Positions 24,161 through 32,982 of a DNA stretch of 45,599 bases are shown here, piece by piece. The position numbers and the translations under genes were made by a program. Source of the stretch: Hungatella sp. UBA3048 (GTDB lineage: Bacteria > Bacillota > Clostridia > Lachnospirales > Lachnospiraceae). Within the stretch, counting starts at the first letter, position 1. Each line of letters opens with the position of its first letter. The notes beneath the pieces are model-generated. The model saw only the letters and a program-made list of their open reading frames with translations, was not told the origin of the DNA and did not search any database. The stretch lies in NCBI GenBank assembly GCA_002367105.1, contig DFCS01000023.1:94929-140527 (forward strand). The letters are read 5' to 3'.

Positions 24161-24461
24161 TTATATGATATGTTATAATTCTGATTAAATTGTATCATAG
24201 AGTTCCACTAAAAACAGGAATAATTCCTTATATTTCCCTAAAGCTTTCGGACAAGTTCTGACAAATCCCTTACCAGTTCTTACAAATTAATGAAAGGATG
24301 GAAAAAACCAGCACTCCACAGCCAAAAATTAATCTCCTATTTTCGTAAGCTTTTTTCACAAACCCATGGAAGTTTCCTTTTTTATTTAGTATACTTATTG
24401 TAAAGCAAGCTTAGCTATTTAAGGGATAAAAACAACTGAAAAAGAAACGAGGTAAATTAAA

Positions 24462-25337
24462 ATGCTGGTTACAATTCACGACTCCAAAGCGACAGCTGTC
24501 ATCGATTCCGTCGGTGCCCAGCTCACTTCATTCAAAGATTCTGCCGGCACAGAATACATATGGCAGAGATATCCCCAGTTCTGGAGCAAATGCTCTCCTC
24601 TTCTATTCCCCATTGTGGGAAACTGCCGCAACGACCGGACTATTTTGGAAGGCCAGACATGGGAAATCCCTAAGCATGGTTTTTGCCGTGAGATGGATTT
24701 TTCCTCCTCTGAACAGACAGGCACCTCCGTGACCTTTGAAATCCGGGATACAGAAGAAACGAAGAAGATTTATCCCTATTCCTTCCGTTTAAGTCTTGTC
24801 TATACGCTCACAGACGGTATCTTATTCATGGAATACCGGGTGACAAACACCGATGACCGGACCATGCACTACTGTCTGGGCGCTCATCCCGGTTTTAACT
24901 GCCCTATGGAGGATAACGCCGTATTTGAAGATTATGATCTGGTGTTTGAAAAGGAGGAAACCATATCCAGCATGGTATATGATTCTGAACATCTGGAATT
25001 TAATCCTGGGAACCGGATCGATCAGCTGAATGGCAGCCGTTCCATTTCTTTAACCCATGAATTATTTAAAAATGATGCCATCTATTTTGATGATTTACAG
25101 TCCAGAAAAGTTTCAATTGTAAACAGAAATACTGGCCGGGGTGTGGAAGTTTCCTATCCAGGCTTTGAAACTGTAGCTTTCTGGAAATCTGCGAAAGCGC
25201 CCTTCGTCTGCGTGGAGCCATGGAATGGTTCTGCAATCTATGCAACGGAAGATGACGAATTCATCCATAAGAACCATGTGCAGACCTTAAGTCCCGGAAA
25301 TACAAAAAGCTATGGCCTTTCCATAGGAGTTCTTTAA
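24462..25337 (+). CDS. Aldose 1-epimerase family protein (LacX-like)
   Basis: This 291-aa cytoplasmic protein has the galactose mutarotase fold with catalytic-type residues: FPIVGNCRNDR, the His in PKHGFCRE (about residue 74), the GAHPGFNCP His (about 141) and the late Glu in FVCVEPWNG. These match the LacX/YihR branch rather than classical GalM, so the substrate is a hexose or hexose phosphate of unknown kind. The ATG has GAGG upstream. The gene is monocistronic, ended by a strong terminator at 25347. The 260 bp before it hold no other gene. Confidence 0.88.
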   Translation: MLVTIHDSKATAVIDSVGAQLTSFKDSAGTEYIWQRYPQFWSKCSPLLFPIVGNCRNDRTILEGQTWEIPKHGFCREMDFSSSEQTGTSVTFEIRDTEETKKIYPYSFRLSLVYTLTDGILFMEYRVTNTDDRTMHYCLGAHPGFNCPMEDNAVFEDYDLVFEKEETISSMVYDSEHLEFNPGNRIDQLNGSRSISLTHELFKNDAIYFDDLQSRKVSIVNRNTGRGVEVSYPGFETVAFWKSAKAPFVCVEPWNGSAIYATEDDEFIHKNHVQTLSPGNTKSYGLSIGVL

Positions 25338-25346
25338 CCATAAGAA

Positions 25347-25390
25347 GACAGGCAGCGATATCGGCTGATTTTCGCTGCCTGTCCTGATTT
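25347..25390 (+). terminator. Strong intrinsic terminator after the aldose epimerase
   Basis: A perfect 12-bp stem GACAGGCAGCGA (25347-25358) with TCGCTGCCTGTC (25372-25383) is followed by CTGATTTT. Confidence 0.85.
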
Positions 25391-25514
25391 TACAGATATT
25401 AGAAATGTGCTTAGATGTGAACTGCCGATTAATGAAACATACAATACCATGGTCTCTTACCCAAGGCAAGATGGTATGCGCTTTTTAACCTAATTATTGC
25501 GTTTTTTGATATCT

Positions 25515-26036
25515 TTAAAATATCATGCAATTATCTTTCAGGAAGTCCCTGTAGCTCTTTTCAAACATCTTCCTTCTCCCGCCATTTACATACAGAACCT
25601 CTCCGTTCTGCATCTCAACTGCTTCTCCTTTTACACTCCTTATATACTGCATATTGATAATGTTATGCCTGTTGATTCTGACAAACCGGTCTTTTGGAAG
25701 CTTTTCTTCCTCCTCATCAAGCCTTGCCCGGATCCGCATCCTGCCGCTGCCTGCCACCACGCTTGTTTTCCGGTAATAGGATTCCAGATAAAGAATATCC
25801 GTGATATCAAGAATGCAGTACTGGCCGTTAAAGAATACAGAATATTTTGCCTGGTATAAGGTTATATTCCCTTTTGGACTAATTACGATCATATCATACA
25901 AGGCACGCTCCAACGTGGAAAGACGTCCTTCCTTTATAGAAAAATAATCAATCTGTAAGCGGTTGTTCTGCCTGCAGGGACAGGCCATTTTTAATCCCGG
26001 CATTTGTTCTTCATTTGTAAATATAGCAATTCTCAT
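25515..26036 (-). CDS. LytTR-family DNA-binding regulator without an intact receiver domain
   Basis: This 173-aa protein ends in a LytTR DNA-binding domain (about residues 70-165: ILYLESYYRKTSVVAG, RARLDEEEEKLPKDRFVRINRHNIINMQYIRSVKG, VLYVNGGRRKMFEKSYRDFL). The first 60 residues (MRIAIFTNEEQ...ALYDMIVISPKG) look like the remains of a receiver domain, with no phosphoacceptor Asp visible, so activity is probably not controlled by a kinase. The ATG follows AGGGGGG. It is divergent from a 67-aa peptide gene; the region between has phased direct repeats suited to LytTR binding (26093-26147). LytTR proteins often control peptide and bacteriocin genes. Confidence 0.87.
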   Translation of the reverse strand: MRIAIFTNEEQMPGLKMACPCRQNNRLQIDYFSIKEGRLSTLERALYDMIVISPKGNITLYQAKYSVFFNGQYCILDITDILYLESYYRKTSVVAGSGRMRIRARLDEEEEKLPKDRFVRINRHNIINMQYIRSVKGEAVEMQNGEVLYVNGGRRKMFEKSYRDFLKDNCMIF

Positions 26037-26092
26037 ATCCAGTTCCCCCCTGTAATCAACATTTCCCTTGGACGATGCTGTCCGGTATCTTA

Positions 26093-26147
26093 TATAACGA
26101 ATTATATTAAAATTTATAACGCAAAAAAGAGATCACACAGGCAACGA
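26093..26147 (+). promoter_or_regulatory. Three phased direct repeats, candidate LytTR binding sites
   Basis: TATAACGAAT (26093-26102), TATAACGCAA (26115-26124) and GGCAACGAAT (26138-26147) share the AACG core at 22- and 23-bp intervals, two helical turns. LytTR regulators such as AgrA bind direct repeats on one face with this spacing. The array lies between the divergent regulator and peptide genes. Confidence 0.5.
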
Positions 26148-26216
26148 ATAATTACGCTGTTTTTCCTCAAACTAAAAGAAGCGGTTCCTATAAGATTTCC
26201 GGAAGGAGAAAATGAA

Positions 26217-26420
26217 ATGAAATCAGAAAAAAATGAAACGAAAAAAGGAAAGACAGAATCAACTACCTCTAAGAATAATTATGATATCGATATTCAGACT
26301 TGTTCCACCATGGATTGTACGGGACTTATTCCCGCGGCTCCGCAGTCAGAAGCTGAACTGGAAGCATATGAAGATCTTTATCCCTACATGCCCCGTGCAA
26401 AGAATGTAGAGAAAGAATGA
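26217..26420 (+). CDS. 67-aa hydrophilic peptide with Cys-x4-Cys and acidic C-terminal half
   Basis: This short protein has a Lys/Thr/Ser-rich first part (residues 1-20), then DIDIQTCSTMDCTGLIPAAP with two Cys five residues apart, and a C-terminal ESEAELEAYEDLYPYMP-like acidic-aromatic stretch (as encoded, QSEAELEAYEDLYPYMPRA). No signal peptide and no membrane helix. The ATG at 26217 has AAGGAG 8 nt upstream and the gene ends in a perfect terminator, so it is expressed as its own unit. I know no named family. It could be a metal-binding, signalling or modified-peptide precursor; no maturase is adjacent. Divergence from a LytTR regulator suggests controlled expression. Confidence 0.75.
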   Translation: MKSEKNETKKGKTESTTSKNNYDIDIQTCSTMDCTGLIPAAPQSEAELEAYEDLYPYMPRAKNVEKE

Positions 26421-26434
26421 GGAAATGAGTTAAA

Positions 26435-26470
26435 AAATAAGAAGGCCCCCCTAAGAGGCCTTCTTATTTT
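26435..26470. terminator. Bidirectional intrinsic terminator
   Basis: AAATAAGAAGGCC (26435-26447) pairs perfectly with GGCCTTCTTATTT (26457-26469), with A and T runs on the outside. It serves the 67-aa peptide gene and the convergent chemoreceptor gene. Confidence 0.9.
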
Positions 26471-26489
26471 CTAATATCAACGGAAAATT

Positions 26490-28529
26490 TTAACGAAGCC
26501 GAAATCTGCTCATCAATTCCCGTAAACCTTCCGCCTGGCCAGAAAGTTCCTCGCTGGCTGCAGCACTTTCCTCTGCAGTCGCAGAGTTATTCTGAACGAC
26601 GGAAGAAATCTGCTCAATTCCATAAGTTACCTGTGTAACTTTTTCACTTTGCTCTTTCAGTTCCTCTGCGGATCTGCGGATGGCGGAAACCATGTTCTTG
26701 GTTTCTGAAAGAACTCCGTTTAATGTTTCCCCTGTAGATGCTGCAATGCCGGTTCCCGTATTAACGGCTGCAATGGTATCGGCAACCAGACTGGAAGTAT
26801 CCTTTGCTGCATTGGCACTCTTGCCTGCAAGATTGCGGACCTCATCTGCGACAACTGCAAAGCCTTTTCCGGCCTCACCTGCCCTGGCTGCCTCTACAGC
26901 GGCATTAAGTGCAAGAATGTTTGTCTGGAAGGCAATGTCTTCGATAAGCTTATTGACCTTTTCAATTTCCTTGGATTTTTTATTGATCTGATCCATGGAC
27001 TGCATCATTTCATGCATCTGGGCATTGCCGCTTTCCATGGCTTCTCCTACCCGTCCTGCCTGCTTATTTACATCTTCCACAGCCTTAGCCGTGCTCATAA
27101 GGCTGTTTGCTATCTCATTTACTGAGGAAGATAACTCTTCTACTGAAGCTGCCTGTTCCACAGCACCCTGGCTTAAATTCTGTGCTCCCTGAGACACCTG
27201 GGAACTTCCCTTTGCCACTTCATCAGAAGAAATATTGATGGTATCCATGGTCTTTGAAAGTAAGTCTTCCGCTATGTCAATGGATTTCTGTATTACCTTA
27301 AAATCACCCTGGAATTCCATCCCGACGGACCGGCTGAAATCTCCGGAAGCGATATTTTCCATTACAGCTGCGATTTCAGTGATATAAGACTTAACACTAT
27401 GTACGGAACTGGTGATTTCATCGGCAAGCTGGCCGATCTCATCCCTGCGCTTTATAACCGGAACTTCGCTGGATAGGTCTCCTTCTGTAAAGAGCTTCAT
27501 TCTTGCTGCTATGGCTGATACCGGTCCTGCAATGGATCCTGCAAACCAGAATGCCAGGAAACAACCGATAACGATTGATACAATGGCAAACACGCTCATT
27601 GCAAAAACTACTAAGTAGATGGAAACAGTGGTTTCCTTAACCGATGCCGCTACACCCAAAGCCCAGCCGTCACTGCCTGTTACCGGGCCGTAATAGCAAA
27701 AACGGTTGTCTCCATTGTATTCGTAATTGCCGGTTCCCGATTTTCCGCCCAACATGGTCTGAAGCATACGGCCTACAGAAACATAAGATTTATCGGACTT
27801 TGAAAGCTCGATAAAGTTCTGGCGGTTATTAACCAGATCCGGTGATATATTGGCTATCATAGTCCCTGTATTGTCAATAATAAAGGCATTGCCGCTCTCC
27901 CCAATCCGGAGGTCACTGATTAAATCACTTAAAACGGAGCCATTATAAGTTCCCAGAAGAACTCCATATTCATAAGGAGCCGCAACGCGGATCACAAGTT
28001 CGTTGTTGTTATCATATTCCGTGGTGGAAATGGTGGTCTCACCATTTAAGGCTTTTTCCAGATAGCCTGAGACTTCGTATTTCTCACCGATATTCTGCCC
28101 GCTTGCGCTGCGGGTAACGGTACCATCCATACTGATTACTTCAAGTTCTTTGTATCCGTAAAGCTTGCACTGGTTGGAAAGGTATTCTGTCACAACCCTG
28201 GAATTTATGGATTTCAAGCTTCCACCCTGTGAGCTGGCCTCAATACTTAATTTCATCTGATTTAAGTTCTGTACTACCAGACTGTTCACAAGTTTACCTG
28301 TTGATTCCAAATCATTTTTCACAACATCTGTAATCCCTTTGTAACTGACGGTAATACTGATCACCATGTTGGTCACAGCCAATCCCAGAATAATTGCGAT
28401 AATGAATGCCAGCATCTTCATCTTCAATGATTTCAGGAATGTGCTCTTACTTCCGTTTTTTTCCGGCTTCACTTTCTTCTTCCCTAGTAATGCTTTCAGG
28501 TTTCGTTTCTTTTCCCCCGATGTCTTCAT
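26490..28529 (-). CDS. Methyl-accepting chemotaxis protein 1 (Cache-type sensor)
   Basis: This 679-aa transmembrane chemoreceptor has a Lys-rich cytoplasmic start (residues 1-36), TM1 (about 37-60), an extracellular Cache-like sensor (about 60-310, with YLEKALNGETTISTTEYDNNNELVIRVAAPY and WALGVAASVKET), TM2 (about 313-340), HAMP, and the signalling hairpin tip IEDIAFQTNILALNAAVEAARAGEAGKGFAVVADEVRNLA. I prefer ATG 28529, which has AGGAG at workable spacing; an ATG at 28571 has none. It has its own strong promoter (28596-28625). Ligand unknown; small molecules such as amino or organic acids are usual for Cache. Confidence 0.93.
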   Translation of the reverse strand: MKTSGEKKRNLKALLGKKKVKPEKNGSKSTFLKSLKMKMLAFIIAIILGLAVTNMVISITVSYKGITDVVKNDLESTGKLVNSLVVQNLNQMKLSIEASSQGGSLKSINSRVVTEYLSNQCKLYGYKELEVISMDGTVTRSASGQNIGEKYEVSGYLEKALNGETTISTTEYDNNNELVIRVAAPYEYGVLLGTYNGSVLSDLISDLRIGESGNAFIIDNTGTMIANISPDLVNNRQNFIELSKSDKSYVSVGRMLQTMLGGKSGTGNYEYNGDNRFCYYGPVTGSDGWALGVAASVKETTVSIYLVVFAMSVFAIVSIVIGCFLAFWFAGSIAGPVSAIAARMKLFTEGDLSSEVPVIKRRDEIGQLADEITSSVHSVKSYITEIAAVMENIASGDFSRSVGMEFQGDFKVIQKSIDIAEDLLSKTMDTINISSDEVAKGSSQVSQGAQNLSQGAVEQAASVEELSSSVNEIANSLMSTAKAVEDVNKQAGRVGEAMESGNAQMHEMMQSMDQINKKSKEIEKVNKLIEDIAFQTNILALNAAVEAARAGEAGKGFAVVADEVRNLAGKSANAAKDTSSLVADTIAAVNTGTGIAASTGETLNGVLSETKNMVSAIRRSAEELKEQSEKVTQVTYGIEQISSVVQNNSATAEESAAASEELSGQAEGLRELMSRFRLR

Positions 28530-28595
28530 TGCCTTATGCTCCTCGTCTCGTCTTTGGTAATAGTAAACCATAACACTTTGTTCATGGTTTTATTC

Positions 28596-28625
28596 ATTAT
28601 ACAATATTTTGTAACCATTTGTCAA
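28596..28625 (-). promoter_or_regulatory. Promoter of chemoreceptor 1
   Basis: Minus strand TTGACA (28625-28620), 18-nt spacer, TATAAT (28601-28596): full consensus boxes. Confidence 0.75.
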
Positions 28626-28720
28626 CGCTTCCAGAAAATGGAAACGATTTTTGTCGAATTTTCTCTAAAAAGAAATTACTACTGGGTGTATTTTCTATTT
28701 TCTTCTGTGAAAAATCCATT

Positions 28721-28778
28721 AAAAAACAGCCCCTTCCCGGACTGAGTGCTGCTCACTGCAGTCCCATGGAAGAGGCTG
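28721..28778 (-). terminator. Intrinsic terminator of the uxuA-uxuB operon
   Basis: CAGCC at 28727-28731 and GGCTG at 28774-28778 close a long imperfect stem with inner TTCC/GGAA and GGACTG/CAGTCC pairs; on the minus strand six T follow (28726-28721). Confidence 0.8.
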
Positions 28779-28796
28779 ATATTTTTTAATACTCTG

Positions 28797-29645
28797 TTAT
28801 ACGCCGGAATAAGCTGAAAACCCGCCGTCAATAGGCAGAACCACGCCGGTGATGAAACCTGCTGCCGCGTGATTCAAAAGGAATAACAGGGCTCCATTTA
28901 ATTCCTCCGCTTCTCCGAAACGTCCCATGGGAGTTGCAGACAGAATCTTGTTGGTTCTCGGTGTGGGAGAACCATCTTCGTTAAACAGGAGCTTCTCATT
29001 CTGCGCTGTAACGAAAAAGCCCGGAGCAATTGCATTCACACGGATACCGACCTTGGAAAAATGTACGGCAAGCCACTGGGTAAAGTTGCTGATCGCAGCT
29101 TTCGCACCGCTGTATGCCGGAATCTTCGTAAGCGGGGTAAAGGCATTCATGGAGGATATATTCAAAATGCTGCAGCCTTCCCTGCCAATCATATCCTTTG
29201 CAAAAATCTGGCATGGAAGCAGAGTTCCAAGGAAGTTTAAGTTGAAAACGAATTCAACGCCTGACTGGTCTAAATCAAAGAAGGTCTTTGTATCCGCCTC
29301 AATGTCTCCCATCTCGAAATATTCCTTATCCGTATTGGCTCTTGCGTTATTACCGCCTGCGCCATTAATCAGGATGTCGCAGGGACCAAGCTCTGCCAAA
29401 ACCTTTGCATGAACTTCTTCAAGGCTTGCCCGTTCCAGAACGTTAGCTTTGTAAGCCTTTGCCTTATAGCCTGCCTCATTAATAGAAGCTGCAATTCCCT
29501 CTGCAGCACTTTCGTTTAAATCCAGAACCGCAACCTTTGCGCCTGCTTCTGCAAGAGTCTTTGCGAACATGCCGCATAATACTCCGCCTGCTCCTGTTAC
29601 AACTGCCACCTTACCGCTTAAATCTGTACCAAATGTTAAAGCCAT
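28797..29645 (-). CDS. uxuB: D-mannonate oxidoreductase (fructuronate reductase), SDR type
   Basis: This 282-aa NAD(P)-dependent dehydrogenase interconverts fructuronate and mannonate. It has the SDR features: cofactor loop TGAGGVLCG (about residues 19-27), INGAGGNN, catalytic Ser in LNISSMNA, Tyr and Lys in AYSGAKAA, and APGFF. The protein type matches the SDR-class UxuB found beside UxuA in Gram-positive bacteria (YjmF-like), not the long-chain E. coli enzyme. The ATG at 29645 has GAGGG upstream. It lies 16 nt after uxuA. Assignment to mannonate is from the pairing with uxuA. Confidence 0.87.
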   Translation of the reverse strand: MALTFGTDLSGKVAVVTGAGGVLCGMFAKTLAEAGAKVAVLDLNESAAEGIAASINEAGYKAKAYKANVLERASLEEVHAKVLAELGPCDILINGAGGNNARANTDKEYFEMGDIEADTKTFFDLDQSGVEFVFNLNFLGTLLPCQIFAKDMIGREGCSILNISSMNAFTPLTKIPAYSGAKAAISNFTQWLAVHFSKVGIRVNAIAPGFFVTAQNEKLLFNEDGSPTPRTNKILSATPMGRFGEAEELNGALLFLLNHAAAGFITGVVLPIDGGFSAYSGV

Positions 29646-29661
29646 ATGATTTCCCTCTTTC

Positions 29662-30717
29662 CTATTTGCTCGTTTTTTCAATCGCTTCCCAAAGACCGTT
29701 TAAATAGGTTGCGCCAAGAGCCCGGTCATAAAGTCCGTAACCGGCTCTGCCTGTTTCGCCCCAGATCATACGGCCGTGGTCCGGACGCATATAGCCGTCA
29801 AAGCCATTGTCATGAAGAGCTTTTAAGATGGCAAACATATCCAGGGAACCGCATGATGATAAATGAGCACGCTCCTCAAAGCCCTGGTTATCTTCCAGAA
29901 CCGCCACATTTCTTGCATGGACAAAGTGAATACGTCCCATAGCTGCATATTTGGCAGCCATCTTCACCACGTCATTTTTATTGGAGCAGCCTAAGGAACC
30001 GGTACAGAGGGTAATTCCATTATGCTTATCATCCACAAGCTTTAAGAAACGGTCTAAGTTCTCCTCGCTGGTAATGATTCTTGGAAGACCAAAGATGCTC
30101 CAGCATGGGTCATCCTCATGGATCGCCATATTCACATTGCATTCCGCTGCAACAGGAATGATCGCCTCTAAGAAGTATTTTAAATTATCCCAAAGGTCAT
30201 CCTCTGACATGGTATTGTACTCGCTTACAATCTGCTTAAGCTCATCTCTTGTGTAGCTGGAATCCCAGCCTGGAAGGGTTAAGTCGCTTTCGCTTTCCAG
30301 AGGATTCACCTTGTCCACCTGATCCTGATAATAAACCAGAGAGGTAGAGCCATCCTCAAGCACATGATCCAGCTGGGTCCTGGTCCAGTCAAACACCGGC
30401 ATGAAGTTATAGCAGATGCACTTGATCCCTGCTTCTGCCACCCGCCTGATGTTCTCGCAATAATTTGCAATATACTTGTCTCTGGTTGGCTTTCCTAATT
30501 TAATATCCTCATGAACCGGAATGCTCTCAATCACTTCAAAGGCAAGTCCTGCTTTTTCTGTTTCCTCTTTTAAGTGGGCAATGCTTTCTCTGCCCCACAC
30601 TTCCCCAACGGGAACATCATAAACTGCCGTTACGATGGAATACATGCCTGGAATCTGGCGGATGTTCTGTAAGGTTACTTTGTCATCGTCTCCGTACCAT
30701 CTGAATGATAATTTCAT
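29662..30717 (-). CDS. uxuA: Mannonate dehydratase
   Basis: This 351-aa enzyme dehydrates D-mannonate to 2-keto-3-deoxygluconate in hexuronate breakdown. Diagnostic stretches: MKLSFRWYGDDDKVTLQNIRQIPGM, GIKCICYNFMPVFDWTRT, NMAIHEDDPCWSIFGLPRI, LCTGSLGCSNKNDV (metal-site Cys), IHFVHARNV and MRPDHGRMIWGE. Length is in the family range. The ATG at 30717 has a perfect AAGGAGG. It is first gene of a two-gene operon with uxuB and divergent from an AraC regulator. The rest of the glucuronate pathway (uxaC, kdgK, kdgA) is not in this window. Confidence 0.96.
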   Translation of the reverse strand: MKLSFRWYGDDDKVTLQNIRQIPGMYSIVTAVYDVPVGEVWGRESIAHLKEETEKAGLAFEVIESIPVHEDIKLGKPTRDKYIANYCENIRRVAEAGIKCICYNFMPVFDWTRTQLDHVLEDGSTSLVYYQDQVDKVNPLESESDLTLPGWDSSYTRDELKQIVSEYNTMSEDDLWDNLKYFLEAIIPVAAECNVNMAIHEDDPCWSIFGLPRIITSEENLDRFLKLVDDKHNGITLCTGSLGCSNKNDVVKMAAKYAAMGRIHFVHARNVAVLEDNQGFEERAHLSSCGSLDMFAILKALHDNGFDGYMRPDHGRMIWGETGRAGYGLYDRALGATYLNGLWEAIEKTSK

Positions 30718-30821
30718 AAAATACCTCCTTAGCAATCCTATAATAAGTTTCTTTTCCTACCTTGTGGACTCAGTATAAACAAAATACAGCCTTATTACCA
30801 TGGATTTATTTGCCGTTCACA

Positions 30822-30850
30822 TTGCAAAACTTGCGGTCATGGACTATAAT
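30822..30850 (+). promoter_or_regulatory. Promoter of the AraC-family regulator gene
   Basis: TTGCAA (30822-30827), a 17-nt spacer and TATAAT (30845-30850). The opposite strand has only a TATACT -10 near 30771-30776 for uxuA without a good -35, as expected for an activator-dependent promoter. Confidence 0.6.
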
Positions 30851-30942
30851 ACAACTGAAAACGTCCATCTGATTATCGAAAGTGCTTGTTACTTCCGATA
30901 CTATTATAAAGGCATGTGAAAAACATGAAAGGGGATTATCAA

Positions 30943-31821
30943 ATGAGAAAAGAATTGTCTACCGGTTTTAATGAACGGCAGTATATGAATTCAGGGGAAT
31001 TTGAAGTGTTTTTTTATAAAGATCTGGACTTGAATCATGTAGTGGATCACAGCCATTCCTATTATGAGGTGTATTTTTTCCTAAACGGAGATGTGACTTA
31101 TGATGTGGAAGGGATACAGTATCCTTTGCAGTACGGGGATTACTTACTCATTCCTCCCGAAGTAAAGCATCATCCCATTTTCCATTCCACCGGAAATACC
31201 TATCAGCGGATTGTTCTTTGGATCAGCCGGAGCTATTTTGAGACCATGTGTTCCTGGTCAGAAGACTTTTCATATAGTTTTAGTTATGTATCAGAGAATA
31301 AGCATTACCACTTTCGCAGGGATTTTGTCACATTTCAGAATATTCAGGGTCGTCTCCTGGAACTTTTGGAAGAAATCCACGGAAATAAGGCATTCCATAA
31401 GTTAAATTCAGAGCTGCAGATCCATTCCTTTATGGTCCTGTTGAACCGGATCACTTATGATATGCTCCATCAGGTACCTGCTGCCTATGAAAACGTGCTT
31501 TATTTAAACCTTTGTGATTATATCAATAACCACCTGGGAGAAAATCTGTCCCTGGACCATCTGGCATCCTTTTTTTATGCCAGCAAATATCACATTTCCC
31601 ATGTGTTTAAGGATAACATGGGGATATCCCTTCACCAGTACATCCTGAAAAAACGGCTGCAGGCCAGTAAAAACGGAATCCTCTCCGGCATCCCTTTTGG
31701 GGAACTGTACCATCAGTACGGCTTTTCGGATTATACCAGCTTTTACAGGGCCTTTAAAAAAGAATTCGGCCTTTCCCCCAAAGAATTCCGGGAGCAGGCC
31801 GTTTTGCCAAAAGGGTATTGA
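30943..31821 (+). CDS. AraC-family transcriptional regulator, probable activator of uxuAB
   Basis: This 292-aa regulator has an N-terminal cupin (HSHSYYEVYFFLNGDVTYDVEG, LQYGDYLLIPPEVKHHP, residues about 36-85) and a C-terminal double helix-turn-helix (about 190-285: LDHLASFFYASKYHISHVFKDNMGISLHQYILKKRL and YGFSDYTSFYRAFKKEFGLSPKEFR). I chose ATG 30943, 8 nt after AAAGGGG; an earlier GTG at 30916 has no site. Divergence from uxuAB suggests it senses a hexuronate or intermediate. It ends 17 nt from the convergent azlD gene. Confidence 0.9.
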   Translation: MRKELSTGFNERQYMNSGEFEVFFYKDLDLNHVVDHSHSYYEVYFFLNGDVTYDVEGIQYPLQYGDYLLIPPEVKHHPIFHSTGNTYQRIVLWISRSYFETMCSWSEDFSYSFSYVSENKHYHFRRDFVTFQNIQGRLLELLEEIHGNKAFHKLNSELQIHSFMVLLNRITYDMLHQVPAAYENVLYLNLCDYINNHLGENLSLDHLASFFYASKYHISHVFKDNMGISLHQYILKKRLQASKNGILSGIPFGELYHQYGFSDYTSFYRAFKKEFGLSPKEFREQAVLPKGY

Positions 31822-31838
31822 AACCGCCTCCTGTTACA

Positions 31839-32174
31839 TTAGCGGAATACACCCTGAATGAGTGCCATATAAAGAATTGTTCCTGCACCAATGCTTAACA
31901 GGGAATTCCCCTTCCACAAATGGAGCCCTGTAATGGCGCAAATGGAGATAAGCTCTGGAAGCCCATGAGGATAAGAAAGGAATTGAAGCCCCCTTAAACA
32001 GTAAACCACCAAAAGCCCAATGGTGGCATATGGAAGCGTCCGTCCCAGATAGAGAATGTATTTGGGAGTCTCTTTCCCTGCCGGAAACAAAAGGAAGGGA
32101 AGAAATCGGGTAATCACGGTAGCAAGCACCATGACTCCTGCAATCAGGCTGTAAACTGCTGTATTCTCGTTCAA
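31839..32174 (-). CDS. azlD: AzlD-type branched-chain amino acid exporter subunit
   Basis: This 111-aa protein has three or four helices and the AzlD features VITRFLPFLLFPAGKETPKYILYLGRTLPYATIGLLVVYCLRG. It works with AzlC to export branched-chain amino acids or analogues. The start is TTG 32174, directly overlapping the azlC stop (TTGA) with AAGGAGG 6 nt upstream; the longer reading to 32339 runs inside azlC and is rejected. Confidence 0.88.
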   Translation of the reverse strand: MNENTAVYSLIAGVMVLATVITRFLPFLLFPAGKETPKYILYLGRTLPYATIGLLVVYCLRGLQFLSYPHGLPELISICAITGLHLWKGNSLLSIGAGTILYMALIQGVFR

Positions 32175-32878
32175 GACTGTTCCTCCTTTTTCTTTTCCAT
32201 GAAGTAACCTGCTGTAATAATAATCAGAATGAGGATCATGGCCGGAACTATGAAAACACTCTGGCCAAAGACCGCCACGCAAAGAGCTGAGGAACACACG
32301 CCCACACATGCGGCCTGATGTCCTTTTCCTGATTTCCACTGGTCGATAAAGATCACCACAAAAAGAGCCGTCAGCGCAAAGTCCATTCCTGCCGTGCTAA
32401 AGGTTATCATGGTTCCGGCTAATGCACCGATCACTGCTCCTGTCACCCAGTAAAGCTGATCCAGGACAGATACAAAAAAATACACCCAGTATTTTGGAAG
32501 TCCTTCCGGCGGCTCCTCATTACACAGAACGGAAAATGTTTCATCTGTCAGTGAAAATATCAGATAGGGCTTTAGCTTCCCTGCATCCTTATATTTGTCC
32601 AGCATGGAAAGCCCGTAAAACAAATGTCTGGCGTTGAGCATTAAGGACATAAAAAAGGCGTACCATGGATTCACTGCCGCCACAAAAAATGTGATTCCAA
32701 GGTACTGCAGGCTTCCGGCATAGACAAATACACTGATGAGTAAGGCCCACCAGATCCCATACCCGTTGACATTCATAAGTATCCCGTACGCTGCTCCTAA
32801 AACCAGATAACCGGCCATCACCGGCATTGTTCTGGGAAATGCATAGCAAAGAGCAGCAAGCTTTTTCTTTTTACTCAT
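32171..32878 (-). CDS. azlC: AzlC-type branched-chain amino acid exporter
   Basis: This 235-aa membrane protein has the AzlC signature: AFPRTMPVMAGYLVLGAAYGILM, VYAGSLQYLGITFF, LMLNARHLFYGLSML and SLTDETFSVL. I place the start at ATG 32878 (MSKKKKLAAL) with AAAGGA upstream; longer readings have no hydrophobic or conserved sequence. It is first of two overlapping genes with azlD and divergent from the radical SAM gene at 32983. Confidence 0.92.
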   Translation of the reverse strand: MSKKKKLAALCYAFPRTMPVMAGYLVLGAAYGILMNVNGYGIWWALLISVFVYAGSLQYLGITFFVAAVNPWYAFFMSLMLNARHLFYGLSMLDKYKDAGKLKPYLIFSLTDETFSVLCNEEPPEGLPKYWVYFFVSVLDQLYWVTGAVIGALAGTMITFSTAGMDFALTALFVVIFIDQWKSGKGHQAACVGVCSSALCVAVFGQSVFIVPAMILILIIITAGYFMEKKKEEQS

Positions 32879-32982
32879 TGGCACCGTTCCTTTGTGTTTC
32901 ATCTTTGTCTTGCAATTTTTCCGTATTTTGTTTAATATATTAATGCACAAAAGTGACTTTGTCAATATTAGGAGTTTCTCAA

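Noticed and set aside
23985..24198. Small ORFs and an N-terminal extension of the transglycosylase reading through the 52-bp repeats
   Set aside because: The translated part is just the repeat unit (GRIRGNTLRVYLYAQ); the true start at 23984 has its own ribosome site and signal-anchor helix.
26004..26216. Longer version of the 67-aa peptide gene starting at 26004
   Set aside because: It overlaps the LytTR start on the other strand and the repeat region; AAGGAG points to ATG 26217.
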